From positions 62,001-126,000 of the forward strand of contig VZSF01010415.1 of assembly GCA_013398295.1 (NCBI GenBank): a stretch of DNA of 64,000 nt. The letters run 5' to 3'. Made by a program: the position numbers and the translations under genes. The DNA is from Chionis minor (lineage: Eukaryota > Chordata > Aves > Charadriiformes > Chionididae). The notes below the pieces were generated by a model, which was not told the origin of the DNA, did not search any database, and saw only the letters and a program-made list of their open reading frames with translations. Positions 1 to 12,770 of this stretch are shown piece by piece; within the stretch, counting starts at the first letter, position 1, and every line of letters starts with the position of its first letter.

Positions 1-3000
1 TGCCTAACAAAATAATACTTTTCTCCATAACATTGTAGAGTTGCCAAAATTCTGCTCAAAAAGCATTTTATCTCAAAGACCTACTCTACATCCTACAAGG
101 TATGTGCACCAGGAGAAGAAAAACCTCTAGTTTACATCACCAGTCACAGGCATGATTTTTCTAGCAGAACTGCCGCTACAAGTATTGCACTTACGCTCAC
201 ACTTAGGGTCAAAGTACTACCCCTCATTTTGAAGAAACAGCTTTTCTAGCAGAGCACTGTATGTAAACACACAGCAAGGAAAAAATAAATCTGCTTTCTG
301 CTAATGAATCAAACCTATGTTGTATATCAGCATGCACTGATAAAGCATTCTGTACTTCCAAGGCATGATATGAAAATGCTTTTTGGGGGGGAGGGAGGGG
401 GAAGCTTAAGTTTAGCTTTCTAGTTACTGATGGTTCTGGAGAAAAGGCAGTAATTTAATTCCCAGAGGGAAATGGCAAGAAACCCTACGACAAACAAATC
501 CTCTGACCAGTAGGTGTCAGGCGATCTTTTAAACACTACGGTCCCTCCTCCGGATTTTCAGCACTGCCTCACCAAAGCAGCTGACAAAAATCAGAGTAAC
601 AAAATCATGGCTGCTCCCTGCACCTGTAAGGATGAACTTTTTGGGAGAACATAAAGAATCCTCAGCTCAGAGGGGTCACAACTGTCTGCACAGGGGAACT
701 GAAATGAGTTAGAAGAGTTACATTAAAAAACGTTAAACACTTCCTAATCAGCAAATACTAACCAAGTCAACGGACTGGATTTATGAGCTAGAAGTCCTTG
801 TCATGACCATTTTTAAGCAACCTTTGGGTTCAAAAGTATTAAAGCTGAATTCACATCTGCTGCAACTACGTGCTTCCAAATGCTAGCCCAGGGTGCAAAT
901 TGCCCCTCATCCCACATCCCACCTCCGTTTGGTCAGCTTGTACGGGCCACGACTACATGCAAGCAAGCGATGAACACTTGAATCTCCGTCCTTTCCCCAT
1001 GGGCAAGAGAGGTCTCACCCAGGTAGACATTCATACAGTGGTACCAGCACTTCACCAAAAAAGAAAAAAAAATAAAGGCGATTCTTGCATTTACAAGAGA
1101 AACACATCCTTTCCGCGACCACGTCACAGTTCAAGTCTCTCACACTCTCCTTCGGCGAAGCAAAGCCTTACCTGTCACGGTCTCTGGAGGCTTCCTTCCC
1201 AAGGAGATGGTGACCACGCAGCAGCAGCGGCACTCTGAGTCCTGGGGCCGTACTGACCTGCCTTCAAAAAGCCTGACTCAGGTAACCCTGCCCATCAACA
1301 GGCCCCACGGTGTGACACGGGCTGTCTGCGAGGCTGCTGGAGCAGGGCCACCATCAACGGCCTAGTAGGTAGGGCCATGCACAATCTTGGCTCCCCCACC
1401 ACCAAGACAAAGCTCTCCTCGTGCTCTTAGACAGGTAAAGCAACTGCGAATCTTCCAGTTTCAGAAATACACTTACTTGCCTTCATACACCCAAAAAGAA
1501 TAGTAACAAAGATTTTAAGTGTAGTACCCTGCCAGCTGAAGAGAACAGGAAAAAAAATGTACTTTTTGTTCTAATGCTGCCTGTAAAGCTTTCCTTTTGC
1601 CACTTTCTCCTCCTCATGTACCCCTGAAGGAGTACCAAGAGGACAGCAGTTAATATACTTCCCTAAATAGAAGGGAACACAAGCTCTCCCCTCCCAGTTC
1701 TAAAAGATGCAGGTGAACAGCCATGGAGCCCTAAAGGCGCTTAGAAGAAGAGAAAAGACGACATTTCAGATGCTCCTTCTGGCATAACACAATCAACTAT
1801 TCACATACCACAAAATATCATAGCTTTCCTCTAAAATGAGGTAGCAAAGCTCATCATGGATGGGGAAGATCAAGATAATTTTTGGCTGCAGTCAAAATAT
1901 ACCATAAGATGGACTTAATTTAAAAATTTCAAGCTTGAAGTTTATTTGAACCTTCCGGCTTACAAGCCTGGTGGTATATAAAACCCCTTCATGACCCTTC
2001 AGCTTTAGTAGATTATTTCTGCCCCCGCCCTTTAATTTCCTTAACCTTTTCAACGTATTTTAAGAGGTATTGGCTGTTTGCTCTTATATCTTATATCCGG
2101 TATTTCACGCTTAGATAATACACGCCAAGTAATCTGGGACAATCCTGGAATATAATAGCCTAGCTTGCAAACACTGAACAAATTTTAGACTCAAAAATTC
2201 ATATCATTCATAAAGCCAGATGATACACTCTCTCTCTCAATACAAGCAAGATTTTTAATAGCAATTTAAATAGGTTTGCGAGGCTCTGACTTCTAACGCT
2301 CTAAGGGTAATGTTTGAGACAGGCTTGAAGTACAACATGATCTTTTTTTTCTACTCCAGAGACTTACAAGCCTGAAGGCCTTGAATTTTCTTTTTGTTGT
2401 ATGGACAAATTAGGCAGGAAACACTCTAGGCAATGACATTAAGACAGAGCTGAACAAGAAGGTGACTTTATCAACTGCGAGTTGGCTATATGGCCTGCAG
2501 AATGGTTGGTTATACTTCGTACTAGCAGGAAAAACACACGTTGACATCTAATGGGGAAGAGAGGGGAGACACACAGACCAAGCCTCAGGAAACGCTACGC
2601 TAGCTTTCTAAATTGGGAATGTCCCACAGGGAAGATTTCTATTGAAAATAATCAGAACGCATAACAAAAATCACTTCGAGATTAAAGGAGAAGCAAAATG
2701 TTGTTCTTCCAGTACATGAGAAAAATCTAAAGTTTGGCAAGTTCTACCCTCTCTAGGATGCGTCTAATGGAGCGTCAATTAAAACAATTTCATTTAAGCT
2801 CCTAAAAGTTAGATGACCCAGATCATATGAGACCTTGACCCTTTGCATGGACTTAGTCCATTGGGGACTGGCAACATGCTGATGAGAAAGCCAAAAAGCA
2901 GCAGACTTACACCAAAATATATTGTTACATGTCTTTCCAGCTCATCCCCAAAAAAGCCTCAAAACCCTATCTAATAAGCTACCGGTAGAAATTTCTGACG

Positions 3001-5561
3001 TAAAGCTATCAACCCAAAACTCTTTGGGGTAACATTATATTTAAGGATGGCTGGATAATAGACAACACAAACTTTTCAATGATGTAAAATAAGGCTTATA
3101 AAAGTAACTTTTTAATGGGTTATTTTCCTTTTTTAAAAAAGAAAAAAATCCAGGTATATAAATTTTTTATAGGTACTTAATGGGATTTTTCAAAAGTAAT
3201 TAGACAATTAAAATGAGACAGCTAGGTACCTAGGTGCCACAATATTCCTGGAATGCATTTTAATACTTCCAAACATCTGGTTCTTAACGTAAGAATAATT
3301 TTAACCACCGTATTACTGAACTTGCTTAGTTACCTGCAGAAAAATAAAGACCATTTGTGCACAAACAGGCTCTTTTACACCATTAGCACACATTTCATCA
3401 CAGCGCAGACGACTAGTACAGCAAAAAAGTAAACACACGGTCAATTATTTCAAAATATCGCTGTGTTATTTCACATGTAAAGATCGAAAGGGCAAGGAGG
3501 AGAAGGCTGCGGTATTTTTTGCTTTTATTTTTCTGTTTTCCACCTTAAAAGCGCAGGCTCACGGGATCGATCAACACCAAGGAGAGGGCCAACGCCAGCC
3601 TGAAGCGGGGGAAAGGTGCCAGGGTGCCAGCCAAGCCATTTGACAGCTGCCGCGCCGTGCTGGCAGGAGCGGGGACGACGCAGGACACCTCGGCCCCCTA
3701 CAACCTCCCTCAGGAAGCCTGCGTTTGAACCCGCCGCAGGAGGCACCGTACGCCTCTTTTACCTTGTTGAAAGCCGTCCTCTCCGCAGCAACAGAAAACC
3801 CACCGCGTGCCAGACCTGGTGCTACGCCGAACAAAGCACAGAGATGAGCAGAATCATGCAAAACCGCTGGTTTAAGACACAGTTTTGCCATTTTTACTCA
3901 CAGCGTTAGACTCTCAAGCACAAACATATCAACTCGTGCCACTTCAGACTGCATCTTTAATATTTAAATGACATCTATTCAAATCCAATTAAACTTGGAG
4001 TATGAAGAACAGATTTTGTTGCTTGTGGTTGGCCCTAACAAGGTATCAAAATGTTATAAAGTACATCTAAAGCAACAAATCAAGTAATAAATGCAAATCA
4101 AGTAACAATACTTGACAACACCTGGATTTTAGAACAAGGTCAGAGGATCTGCTTGTCAGGACATTCGCTCTAACAACCGGAGGAGAATTTTTAGAAACAA
4201 CGCTGCAGCGTCAACTCCTTCATTTTCACCCAAACAAGCAGCAGGTTTTTTCTTGCCCCCTCCTTTCCGCCCCCCTCGCGCCTCGACTGCGTGAGAAAGG
4301 ACGGCCACAAAGTCAGCAGCTCCTCATGCTGCATTGCAGTATTAACGCTGGGCAGAAAACAAACTTGCATGCAAGATCTGGACACGCTGTGCTGATTCAA
4401 AGGCAGGAATTTTACCAACAGGGCCATGCTGACACTTAAAAACAAACAAAGCTCCAGTACTATTTCTGAAACAGCATCGTGTTGGTATATAGCAATAGAG
4501 AAAAATATCCGTAAGATGCTATTTTCAGTATCAATTTCACTACCTGCTTGCAAGGGTGAGCCAGCCCTGGTAATCAAACACAAGATCCCTATCTGACACG
4601 CTGCGCTCACCTGTAATGCATCGGCTTTGTCTTAACTAGCAAGAACTTAATGTTTTTCGGCATTTCTTAAATACCTGCCCACGTAGCGGACTCTTCTGTC
4701 TTAGCTACGTCAGAGCGGTTTTGTAGACAAAGTTCTTGAAAAAGCCCAGGAAACGGCTGGGGCATGTTCACAAGTAAACCAGAACCAGCCTCTCTTTGCC
4801 GAAATGTTGCCCATTATTAATGCGTAGCTGACGAGATCTTAACCGAGTAGTAATTTAGCTCTTTGTGATCAGGCTAACCTTCCTCACCTCCAAATTACAC
4901 AGCCAAATAACACGTGTAACTCTGCCCACAGGTCTCAGCACTGGATACGCCACCAAACAAAGCCTGCACGCATTTTATTGCAGAGCAAACTGCTTTACTA
5001 AGACATTAATTATGTGGCAGTTCAGACCGGTACCTTCTATTTTCACGACAGCTTTCCCCTGATTTTTTTTTTTCATATTTTCTATCATTATTTCACACGC
5101 AACAGTGCTAGCATAGAGACACATATAAAAATCATCTTTTGCAATAAAAAAATAATTCCACCTACCAACTATTTCGCCCTACCACTAACGTTTGGGAGAT
5201 TATGACGGCTAATCTCCGCCTAACCAGCGCTTTAATGAATTAAAACCAACAGCCTCCAAGACGAGCTATTGATCGAAAAAAGAAAGGAAGGCGGAAAAAA
5301 ATAATGAAACACAGGAATCAATAGGGAGCTGGATCCGTGCCCCCCCCGCAGCCGCCCGGTCGGGAAGCAGGGAAGGAAGTTGCGGGGGGGCCGCTCCGTC
5401 GGTGGGCTGAGGTGAAGCGGGGAGAGCAGGAGCCGTCGGTGCCGTTACCGCGCTCCCCCGCCCCGCGGCGCAGACAAAGAGCGGAGCCGAGCACAGACAC
5501 CCCCCGCAACACCCGACACCAGCCCGCCGCCGCGGGGGACCCAGGCCTGACGGGGCCTTAC
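1..5561 (-). other. GPCPD1: Presumed first intron of GPCPD1 (no exon seen)
   Basis: I see no coding exon, RNA gene or young mobile element here; open frames are short and none resembles a known protein. The stretch lies downstream, in the - direction, of splice-donor signals in the CpG island at 5.3-6.3 kb, so it is best read as intron 1 of the leftward gene. The name GPCPD1 comes only from its known head-to-head position beside SHLD1 in other vertebrates. Minor content: a G-rich run at 385-401, A/T-rich stretches around 3060-3200, and poly-T near 5065. The gene name is an inference; the absence of exons is what I see. Confidence 0.45.
385..401 (+). other. G-rich run, possible G-quadruplex
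   Basis: Runs of seven, three and five G are separated by single A. The seven-G run can supply two G-tracts, giving the four needed for a quadruplex. The RNA of the presumed leftward gene would carry the C-rich strand, so any fold would be in DNA only. Confidence 0.4.
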
Positions 5562-5960
5562 CGAGCGTTGCCAGCCCCGCACCGCGGCCTCCCCCGGGCC
5601 CCGCCGCACCCCCGCCTCCCGGGCGCTTACATAAGGCCGGCAGCCGCCGCACCGCACCGCCCCGGGTCGAGCCTTTTGGGCCGGGACGTCAATAAACCGG
5701 CCCGGCGTGGCGTGGCCCCGGCCGCCCGCCCCGCCCGGCATCCCCGGATCCCTCCCCTCAGGGCGCTCCCGCCGCAGGCCCCGCGTCTCCTCAGGACCGC
5801 GCACCAACCGCCCGCGACACCGACCCACCGGGAGGAGAGCGGCTCCCGGCTTCCCAGCCCCTCCTCCCGCAGCCGGGGTCCGCCGCCGGTGCCCGGTGCC
5901 CGACCGGGGGGGGTGGGGGGGAGGGGCGGCGGCGTGGCCGCCAACCGGTTCCAGCTGCCC
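5562..5960 (-). other. GPCPD1: Candidate non-coding first exon of GPCPD1
   Basis: Read on the - strand, the sequence CTCG followed by GTAAGG makes a strong 5' splice site, with the last exonic base at 5562. A second donor (TAT followed by GTAAGC) would end the exon at 5631. The right-hand limit is uncertain because no transcription start can be fixed from sequence; it should lie left of the CCAAT and E-box cluster at 6005-6077. No start codon with a convincing GPCPD1 N-terminus occurs here, so the exon would be 5' UTR. GPCPD1 hydrolyses glycerophosphocholine to glycerol-3-phosphate and choline. The gene name is inferred from synteny. Confidence 0.4.
5906..5926 (+). other. Strong G-quadruplex candidate in the CpG island
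   Basis: G runs of 8, 7 and 4 are separated by single T and A, followed by more GG pairs. The long runs can supply four or more tracts. It lies within the likely core promoter of the leftward gene. Confidence 0.5.
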
Positions 5961-6004
5961 CCGGCCGAACCGGGGAGAGGCGGGGCGGAGCGGAGGGGGC
6001 GGCC

Positions 6005-6012
6005 TCACGTGA
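6005..6012. promoter_or_regulatory. E-box TCACGTGA
   Basis: The palindromic octamer TCACGTGA is the core bound by USF and MiT/TFE factors (CLEAR-like element). It lies 61 bp left of the CCAAT box, a usual distance from a start site for these factors. Its use is inferred. Confidence 0.55.
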
Positions 6013-6025
6013 CCTGGCCTCGCCG

Positions 6026-6033
6026 CCACGTCA
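6026..6033 (-). promoter_or_regulatory. CRE-like site
   Basis: On the - strand it reads TGACGTGG, a CRE-like half-site of the ATF/CREB type, 14 bp from the E-box. Binding is inferred from sequence only. Confidence 0.35.
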
Positions 6034-6072
6034 CTCCCCGCCGCTTCGGCCCCGCCTTCCTCGCCGCCGCAG

Positions 6073-6077
6073 CCAAT
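6073..6077 (+). promoter_or_regulatory. CCAAT box
   Basis: The motif AGCCAATAAG within GC-rich DNA fits an NF-Y site. NF-Y works in either orientation, so it may serve the leftward gene or a divergent transcript. Confidence 0.5.
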
Positions 6078-6122
6078 AAGCGGCGAGGAGGAAGCGCCTT
6101 TTCCTCGAAAGTCTGAGGGAGG

Positions 6123-6173
6123 GGGCGTGGTCTAGGCGGTAGTGGGCGTGGTCTAGACGCGAGGGGCGTGGTC
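6123..6173 (+). promoter_or_regulatory. Three phased GGGCGTGGTC boxes
   Basis: GGGCGTGGTCTAG occurs at 6123-6135 and again at 6144-6156, and GGGCGTGGTC at 6164-6173. Starts are 21 and 20 bp apart, close to two helical turns. GGGCGTGG is a CACCC/KLF-type box. A GGGGGCGGGGC Sp1-type box follows at 6183-6193. The array looks like a small local duplication retained in the promoter. Confidence 0.6.
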
Positions 6174-9100
6174 GTGGCGGGAGGGGGCGGGGCTTTCCTG
6201 AGGCGGCGGGGCTGAGGGGCAGTTGCCCGGAGGGGCTGAGGCGGTGAGGTGGGCTGTGCGGAGCCGGGGGCGGCGTAGGGCCCTCCCTGAGGTGAGGCAG
6301 CGCTTCCGTGACCTTCTTCATAACCCTCTGAGGTGGTTTTACCTCAGGGTGGGCCAGCCTCGCAGCAGGGGCGCCCAGGCGTGTGAGCAAAAGGGCTGTT
6401 GCTCACGGTGTGGCTAAAAAGACGTCTTCAAAGCAATGGCACCAAGGCAAACCGGTGTGGAAACGCCCATGGTGGAGTTCCGGAGCTGCAGGCCGAGTTT
6501 AAGTGTGATACTTGTCTCCCTGTCAGGGTGGCTGAGACGGGTGAAGGCCCCAGGGGGCTTTGCTGTGCTAAAAGGTAGTGTTGTGTTCGGCGCTATGGCT
6601 TCGTGGCTTTCCCCGGACCTGATTTTCTGAGTATCCCGCTGAAATTCACCCAATGAAGTATTAGCAAATAAGGGGAAAATATTTTCCTCTTTTTTTTTTT
6701 TTTGAGGGAGCTCGTGCTCTGTTTTGTCGCAGAACTATGAATTGTGATAGTATGACCAGTCCTCTCACTCTTAATAATAAGCTTGCGTGAATAATAAGGA
6801 GCTGGCCTCTGCTTTATACAACTTGTGTCAGCTGGCAAAGAAGCTGCTTTTTGTATATGCAGAGAAACCGCTTATCCTGTCTTGCATGGGGAGTTAGTGC
6901 CATTACAAGTATGCTGCTCTTTGCTGTCCTTCCATCCATTGTTTAAATAAACAGAGGAAAATAGAGGGCTATTTTCCATTCATTCATAGCCTGCAAGACC
7001 GGCCAGGTTTATAAGTAATTTGTGACACAGACCTGGATGTTGTAGGGAAAATGAATGTTAATATCAGATGTTCTATAGCAGAAAAGTATGTAAGACTTCT
7101 GAATTGTGGAGGTCTTCATGTGAGTACTGCAGGATCAGAGTACTATGCTTAAAGGAAAAAATAAAAAAGGTAGGGGGAGGTATGCAGTGAAAGGAAATGA
7201 TAGCTGAAAGCAGTTTATTTTGAAGCAGAAAGGTTAAGAGGAATTCCTCTGGGTAAGGAGGAGGGAAGGCTGGTGAAAAGTCCTTGTTGGAAAGTGATCT
7301 TGTTAAATGCGAATGTGAATTACTGTTGTTACAAACACTTAGTAATTAAGTAAACATTAGGAACCATCACTTCTACAGGTGTTATCAAGAGTGCACTGAA
7401 GAGAGAAGAAGAAGAAACTTTAGAAGAAAATGTTATGTAGAAAAGTAACTCCCTACTTGTTTTCTCTTGCCATTTTTAAGATTTATTAGTTCAAGTAATT
7501 TGTTGTAAAGCTGGGATAGAATTGAATGTTTTCAAACACGCTGTGGCATGTTAAATTTTTCAAAAATGGTGCTTGGATATGGTGGCAATCATGTTATAAA
7601 ATTGTACCATTAAATTTTTCTTAAAAATGAGAAGTGTGACACTTGGTCTCTTTCAGCCCTACTGTTTGTTTCAAAAAAATGCCTGCATCTAGTCAAAACT
7701 ATTATTGCATTTCCTACATAATTCATTACAGCTGAAAATTGCAGTTTAGGCCCTAAATGGATTTAAGAAATAGTCATGTGTTCATTTTATTAAAGAGGTA
7801 CGTCTCTCTACTTCTTCACTAAGAGAAGCCAGTCTAAATAAAGTCAATGAAACGCTTAGAGAATTCTTTTTCTCCTTGTAAACTTAGGTGGTTGATTTCA
7901 GCTAAAAGCTGACATTCTGTCAAATAAACCATTTTTTAATTCTTCAGGTATCTTATAATAGTATATATTTATTCATTTGGAAAGAACGTTAATAAGAATT
8001 TCTATGCTGCGTTAAGAGAAACAGCTTATTCTAAACAGCGCAATTTGTCATGGCAACTTCCAAGGGCTAATTTTCTCTTTAAAGGTAAGTCGAGTTTGTC
8101 AAAATCGGAGATGATGTTCTTCGTTCTGTAATTAGTAAGGCTTTTCCAAGGGAAGGAGTTTTGTTGAGCTGTAGAGCTCTTTTCTGTAAACACTCAGTGT
8201 TACCGTGATTGCATCAGTTGGAGTGCTCTTTGCGTTGAGGCAAGTCTTCTGCTCTCTACTCTGCCTCAACCTGCGAGATCCCTATCTTGCTTTGGTCTTA
8301 AGCCTTTCACTGAAATACAAATTTTAATAACTTTATTCTTGTAAATAATTCCACTGTGCTACTTGATCTTGCTGAATAAAACAACTGGCGACTTGGGAAC
8401 AATGATTAAGCTTGTCCTTGGTGTAGAGTAAGTAGGAAAAGAGTGGGATGGGAAATATTGTTATGTCTTGGCTTAACCTGAAAAAAAGTCTACATTTACT
8501 TAAACTTGCCAGTGTAGTCTCTTTTTTTTTTTTTTCTTTTTATTCCTTAAGGAGTTGCCTCAATACGGTTGGGTCAGATAAGGTCATACTTTGCTATGAC
8601 GCAGCAGACGTCTCGGCTACTCCTTGAGATAACATAAAACTGTACAGTAATTAGAGCACGTAGGTGAGTTTATAGAGCTGTTCTTAACTTTTTGCACAGA
8701 TATTTAAGGCTGGTGGTCTTTCTCGTTTACATAGCAACAACATTAAAAAAAAAAAAAAGGAAATGGGGTTTTATATCAGCCAACCTGAGTTGAATCGAGT
8801 TACTGTTTGCAAAAGCCCCCGAAAGCTCCAGAAAGACAAAGCTATAAGATGTGTTTCAAGGCTGCAAACACAAACTCTACTTAAACTATGTGCGCACTTG
8901 TTGGAAAGCATGTTGTGGTTCAACCCCAGCGCTTTTGCACTATAGTAATTTAATAAGAAATCCCAGAACTTGGCCGGTACTGGCTGACCAACTGCTTTGC
9001 CTTTGTTCTGGCAGTGACGCTGCCGTGAAAGTCATGGAAGAGCTGAGCGTGCGCAGCCTCCCCCAGCCGCTCTGGAAGCTGCTTTAAAACTGTACCTTGC

Positions 9101-10439
9101 TCCCAGCCACGACACAGGGGCTGACGTGGGGTTGGAGATGATGTGTGTCGTAGACAGAATGTACCAAAGTAGCCTTGAGGCTATGCTAGTTGAGATACGA
9201 AGCCCAATGGGGCTTATGCAGCCTGGTTGTTGTAAATAATGAGAAGAATACTTGTCCAAGTGCAGGAAATAAGTGGTTGAGACTAATGTATAGAACGCGC
9301 TAGCAAAATTCTACCAAAAAGGCACTAGGAAATGCCATCGAGGTTCTATGTCCATTTCTGTAGCCAGTGTAATGTCTTCTTCAGCGGCCAGAATTATAGA
9401 TTCAACCTATAAATCAAGCTTCATTCCTATTATAAGTAGTTTAAAAGATTGTGAGCATTGAAGTATAGATGTGCTTCTTCCTCCTTCATAGGTTGCCTTA
9501 CGAGTTCCGGGGAACTGCTTGCCCTGACGCCAGCGCTCGCCGCTGACAAAAGTGGCGTGTATTTAGATGAATTGCGCTCCTTATTTTACCGCACTTGATT
9601 TTGCTGCAGTTGCTCTGGCTCTGCTGGATTATTGTGAGTAAAAATAGCTGGTAAAATTATGCAAATGAACGCAGAGCATTAGGCATGCAGTATCTCGGTA
9701 GCTATTTTTTTTTGAATCGCTTATTCTTGAAAACACACTTTTGACCTTTTCTCTGGCACTGAGAGTATTGTTGTTACATTATCTAATGTGAAATCTGGAC
9801 AATTTACAGGCACTAAAGAAAAGTGATGCTAAGAGACTGGAAGGTATCAAGCAAGAATAAAAATTGGAAGACAGCAGAACTGGTATTATGGTAAAAGCCT
9901 CTCGCTCTCACGGAGGATGATGAGAAAGGATAATTAGAAAAAGGCCTGTTGCACAACGGCATTTTCTCTGTAATGTATACTATAATACAGTATAATATAT
10001 TTAGTCAGGGAGCATAGAAATGCATCAGAGAAGTGGGCGGTAAGAATTAAGCAAGGAGATAAGGCTGTGTTCAATACTTTTTAAGTGCCTACACTTAAAA
10101 GCCTAGGAGGGAAGCCAAAGGCGTGGAGGGAGGGGAGGAAGAGGAAGGCTACTCTAGATTTACAATAGCTCAGATTTCTCTTTGACTAGGAGGGATTATT
10201 GCGTCCCACAAGGACTAGGTGTGCTGGTAGCAAATGCGACTGCATGTCAGAAAGGTGGACAAGAGCATCACTAAATATAAAATAACATAAATATGAAACC
10301 CTTACGCGGCCGCTGTCAGCAATTATCAAGCTTATAACGTGTTTTGTTGTGAAACGCCTAAATAAAGAACTAAAGTACCACACCATCAAAGCACTACACT
10401 TAAACTGGCCAAAGTTGATTACAAATCTAAAACTTCTTT

Positions 10440-10560
10440 ATTTTTCTATATAATTAAAACTAGTTATATAGCGAGTTTCATGTGTATATATAACAAGTTA
10501 TAGAGTAGGTTATATACATAACTTTTGGTCTTATTTCTGTATATATAAACGTGGTATTCT
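10440..10560. repeat. AT-rich low-complexity segment
   Basis: Several TATATA-containing blocks cluster within 120 bp, with TATATAA-type motifs on both strands. No associated gene start is visible, so it is annotated as low-complexity rather than as a promoter. Confidence 0.5.
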
Positions 10561-11726
10561 GTGGTATGTATGCGGTATTCTGTGAAGTCCTAGCTCTCTC
10601 TGCATGCCAGTTAGAAGCCATCCTCTTGTGTTCTTGTACAAAATCTTTTTGTGTTACAATCTCCCTCTCGTCGTCTCTGAAATCGTACTTGGGATCTGCC
10701 ATGCGCCTTTCGCCAGCAGCACCCGCTTTGTCGTGTCAGAGACAAGGGTGGTCAGCGAATGAAGAACAACGGTGCGATATGACACAGATAATGTTGGGTT
10801 TTTCCTTTCTTCCTTTATTTTTTTTTCCCCTCTTTATCTCAACAACAGGGAGGAACACCTGCCCTAAGATAAGGAAAGGGGGGGTTTCCTATGACAGCAG
10901 GGAGGTTTGACTCTGGTGTGGTTCCAAATCCCATTTCAAAGGTCGTGTTTGTGCTTTAAATGAAACGTGTGGCTGAATTTTATGCTCTGCCAGATAACAC
11001 CAGTAGTGATGCAAGTGCTTCCTTTGGACTCTGCAGGTCAGGGCTAGCAATAATGCAGGGCTACAATGTGGTGGTAGCCAGTGCTTCCAGGAGGAAAAGG
11101 ACAGTGGTGCTCCCAGTGCCCGAGTAAACACCAAAGGGCCCAACAGGGGCAAAAATACGCAACTTCTTATTTTCTTATTGTCCATTGGAGCTCTCTACTT
11201 CCAGACTCAACACTCCTTGAAGTGTGCCTGTACTGAATATACTTAGATGCAGAATGTGAGAGACCTGAAATCCAATAGGGGAAAAAGTTAGCTTTTTCTC
11301 TCCTCTGTCACTTCCTTTCCTCCTCCATCTGTTGCACGTACCAGTGCTGACCAGAGAAACGTGTCTTAAGTTATCGACGTGAAATTCTTTAAAAGTACAG
11401 GCTCCTGTCTGTGACTGATAGGTCTTGCTTTTTATACTTATTTAATAGGTATCAACTCTCATGCGGTAACCCTAGGTTTACTGCTCTGTTGTTCCTGGGA
11501 ATGCAGCCATGCCCCAGGGACACAATTTCTTTCCTGTGAGCAAAGCTCAGCCTGAGGAGAAGCCAAGGGCATCCCTGGCCTAAGCCAGTCTAATGTTTGG
11601 CGGCAGTGGCATTTTGGCTCTCCTACACCGGCTTCTTGCATTCCTGCCTGCCCTTTGTACTGGCTCTGGTGCTCGTCTAACCTTTCACTCAGCAATATTA
11701 GCTCTCTGTCAGAAAGCGGGGGCGCT

Positions 11727-11795
11727 TGTTTGTTTTGGGTTTTTTTTGTTGTTGTGGTGGTGGTGTTTTTTTGGTGCGTGTGTGTTGGTTTTTTT
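11727..11795 (+). repeat. T/G low-complexity stretch
   Basis: About 70 bases are almost entirely T and G, including GTGGTGGTGG and GTGTGTG blocks. It is a purine/pyrimidine-mixed low-complexity tract of a type common in bird introns and intergenic DNA. Confidence 0.65.
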
Positions 11796-12770
11796 AATTA
11801 TCTCTGTGTTGGGATTGGTGGTCTGAAACCATTCAAAGACAGGTTGAGATGAATGTTAGGGCTGTCTTGGCACAAGTGGGGGACACATCGGCAGCTAGAA
11901 ATTAAATCCTCTTTAGCTGCCAGGGAGCTGCTTGCTCGGACAGTGGAGTTGTAGAAAAAGCAGCTCAGACACAGACATATCACTTGATGTTTAAAATGTA
12001 GACAGGTGTGGGTTAGCGACCTCAAAGAGGACTTTGATAGGAAAACAGGAGAATGTGTCAGTTACTTTACACCTACTCTGTATTCTTGGCTGTCTCTGTC
12101 GTGCTCAGCCAATAGCTCTTGGAAGCAGAATGTGCCTATTCTGCCCACAGCATTGAAAATGTCAAAAAAATAAGATTTTTTTAAATTTAAAAAAAAGATA
12201 ATAATTTAAAGGCTAACAAGATACAAACCAAGAAAGCTTTTGGAGCAATTCTTATTCTCCTTGCTGGAAGGAAGTAAGAACTCCCATCTCCAAACTTCTG
12301 CAGATACCTCCAGATATATGTAACTTTAAAGATGACAACATCCCTTGTTTTACAAATCCAGAATTTACTTCCAAGTAGGTTGTTGCTCCAGCTGAGTCTG
12401 ACAGTTTTCCTAGGTGGTTGTCTCCACATGAAGCCGTTCACAGGTTTGCCGTTTGCATTTTAGGCAAAGCTTTAAAAATGAAGAGCAACCACTGCAAAAA
12501 TGCCAGATCAGCGATAAAAATGACATGCTGTACAGTGGAACAATGCTTAGCACTTATGTAACAGCAGCAGAAACAGGTTTATCAGGTTCACCCCGGACGT
12601 GTAAAGGATAGATAAACTTTTGAAGCAGTACAAAATCTATTGGAGCATTGGCTCATTTTCGCACCAAAAAAGAAAAAAAAAAAAAGAGTGTCGGGGCTAA
12701 TGGTAGCAAAATAAAAGCTGCAAAATCTAGGCTGTAACTGGCGTGAGGTAGCGAGAACTCAAAGGCTGTC

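Larger units (their letters stand above)
5330..6350. promoter_or_regulatory. GPCPD1: CpG-island promoter, presumed GPCPD1
   Basis: About 1 kb of very GC- and CpG-rich sequence stands out sharply from the A/T-rich flanks. It contains a CCAAT box, an E-box, a CRE-like site, several GC boxes and GGGCGTGG boxes, and no TATA box that I can see, as in a broad housekeeping promoter. Two donor-like sites within it (at 5560-5561 and 5629-5630) are oriented for - strand transcription. GPCPD1 encodes a glycerophosphocholine phosphodiesterase (GDE5) and is the divergent neighbour of SHLD1 in mammals; the identity here is inferred from synteny. The long open frames through the island on both strands are typical of stop-poor GC-rich DNA and are not treated as genes. 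Confidence 0.8.

Noticed and set aside
5337..6116. Long open frames on both strands of the CpG island, up to 259 codons
   Set aside because: Stop-poor GC-rich DNA gives overlapping proline/arginine/glycine-rich frames in many frames at once. None resembles a known protein.
8913..8936. ATGTTGTGGTTCAACCCCAGC resembles the end of an inverted avian LTR
   Set aside because: The similarity stops after about 20 bases and no other LTR landmarks follow.
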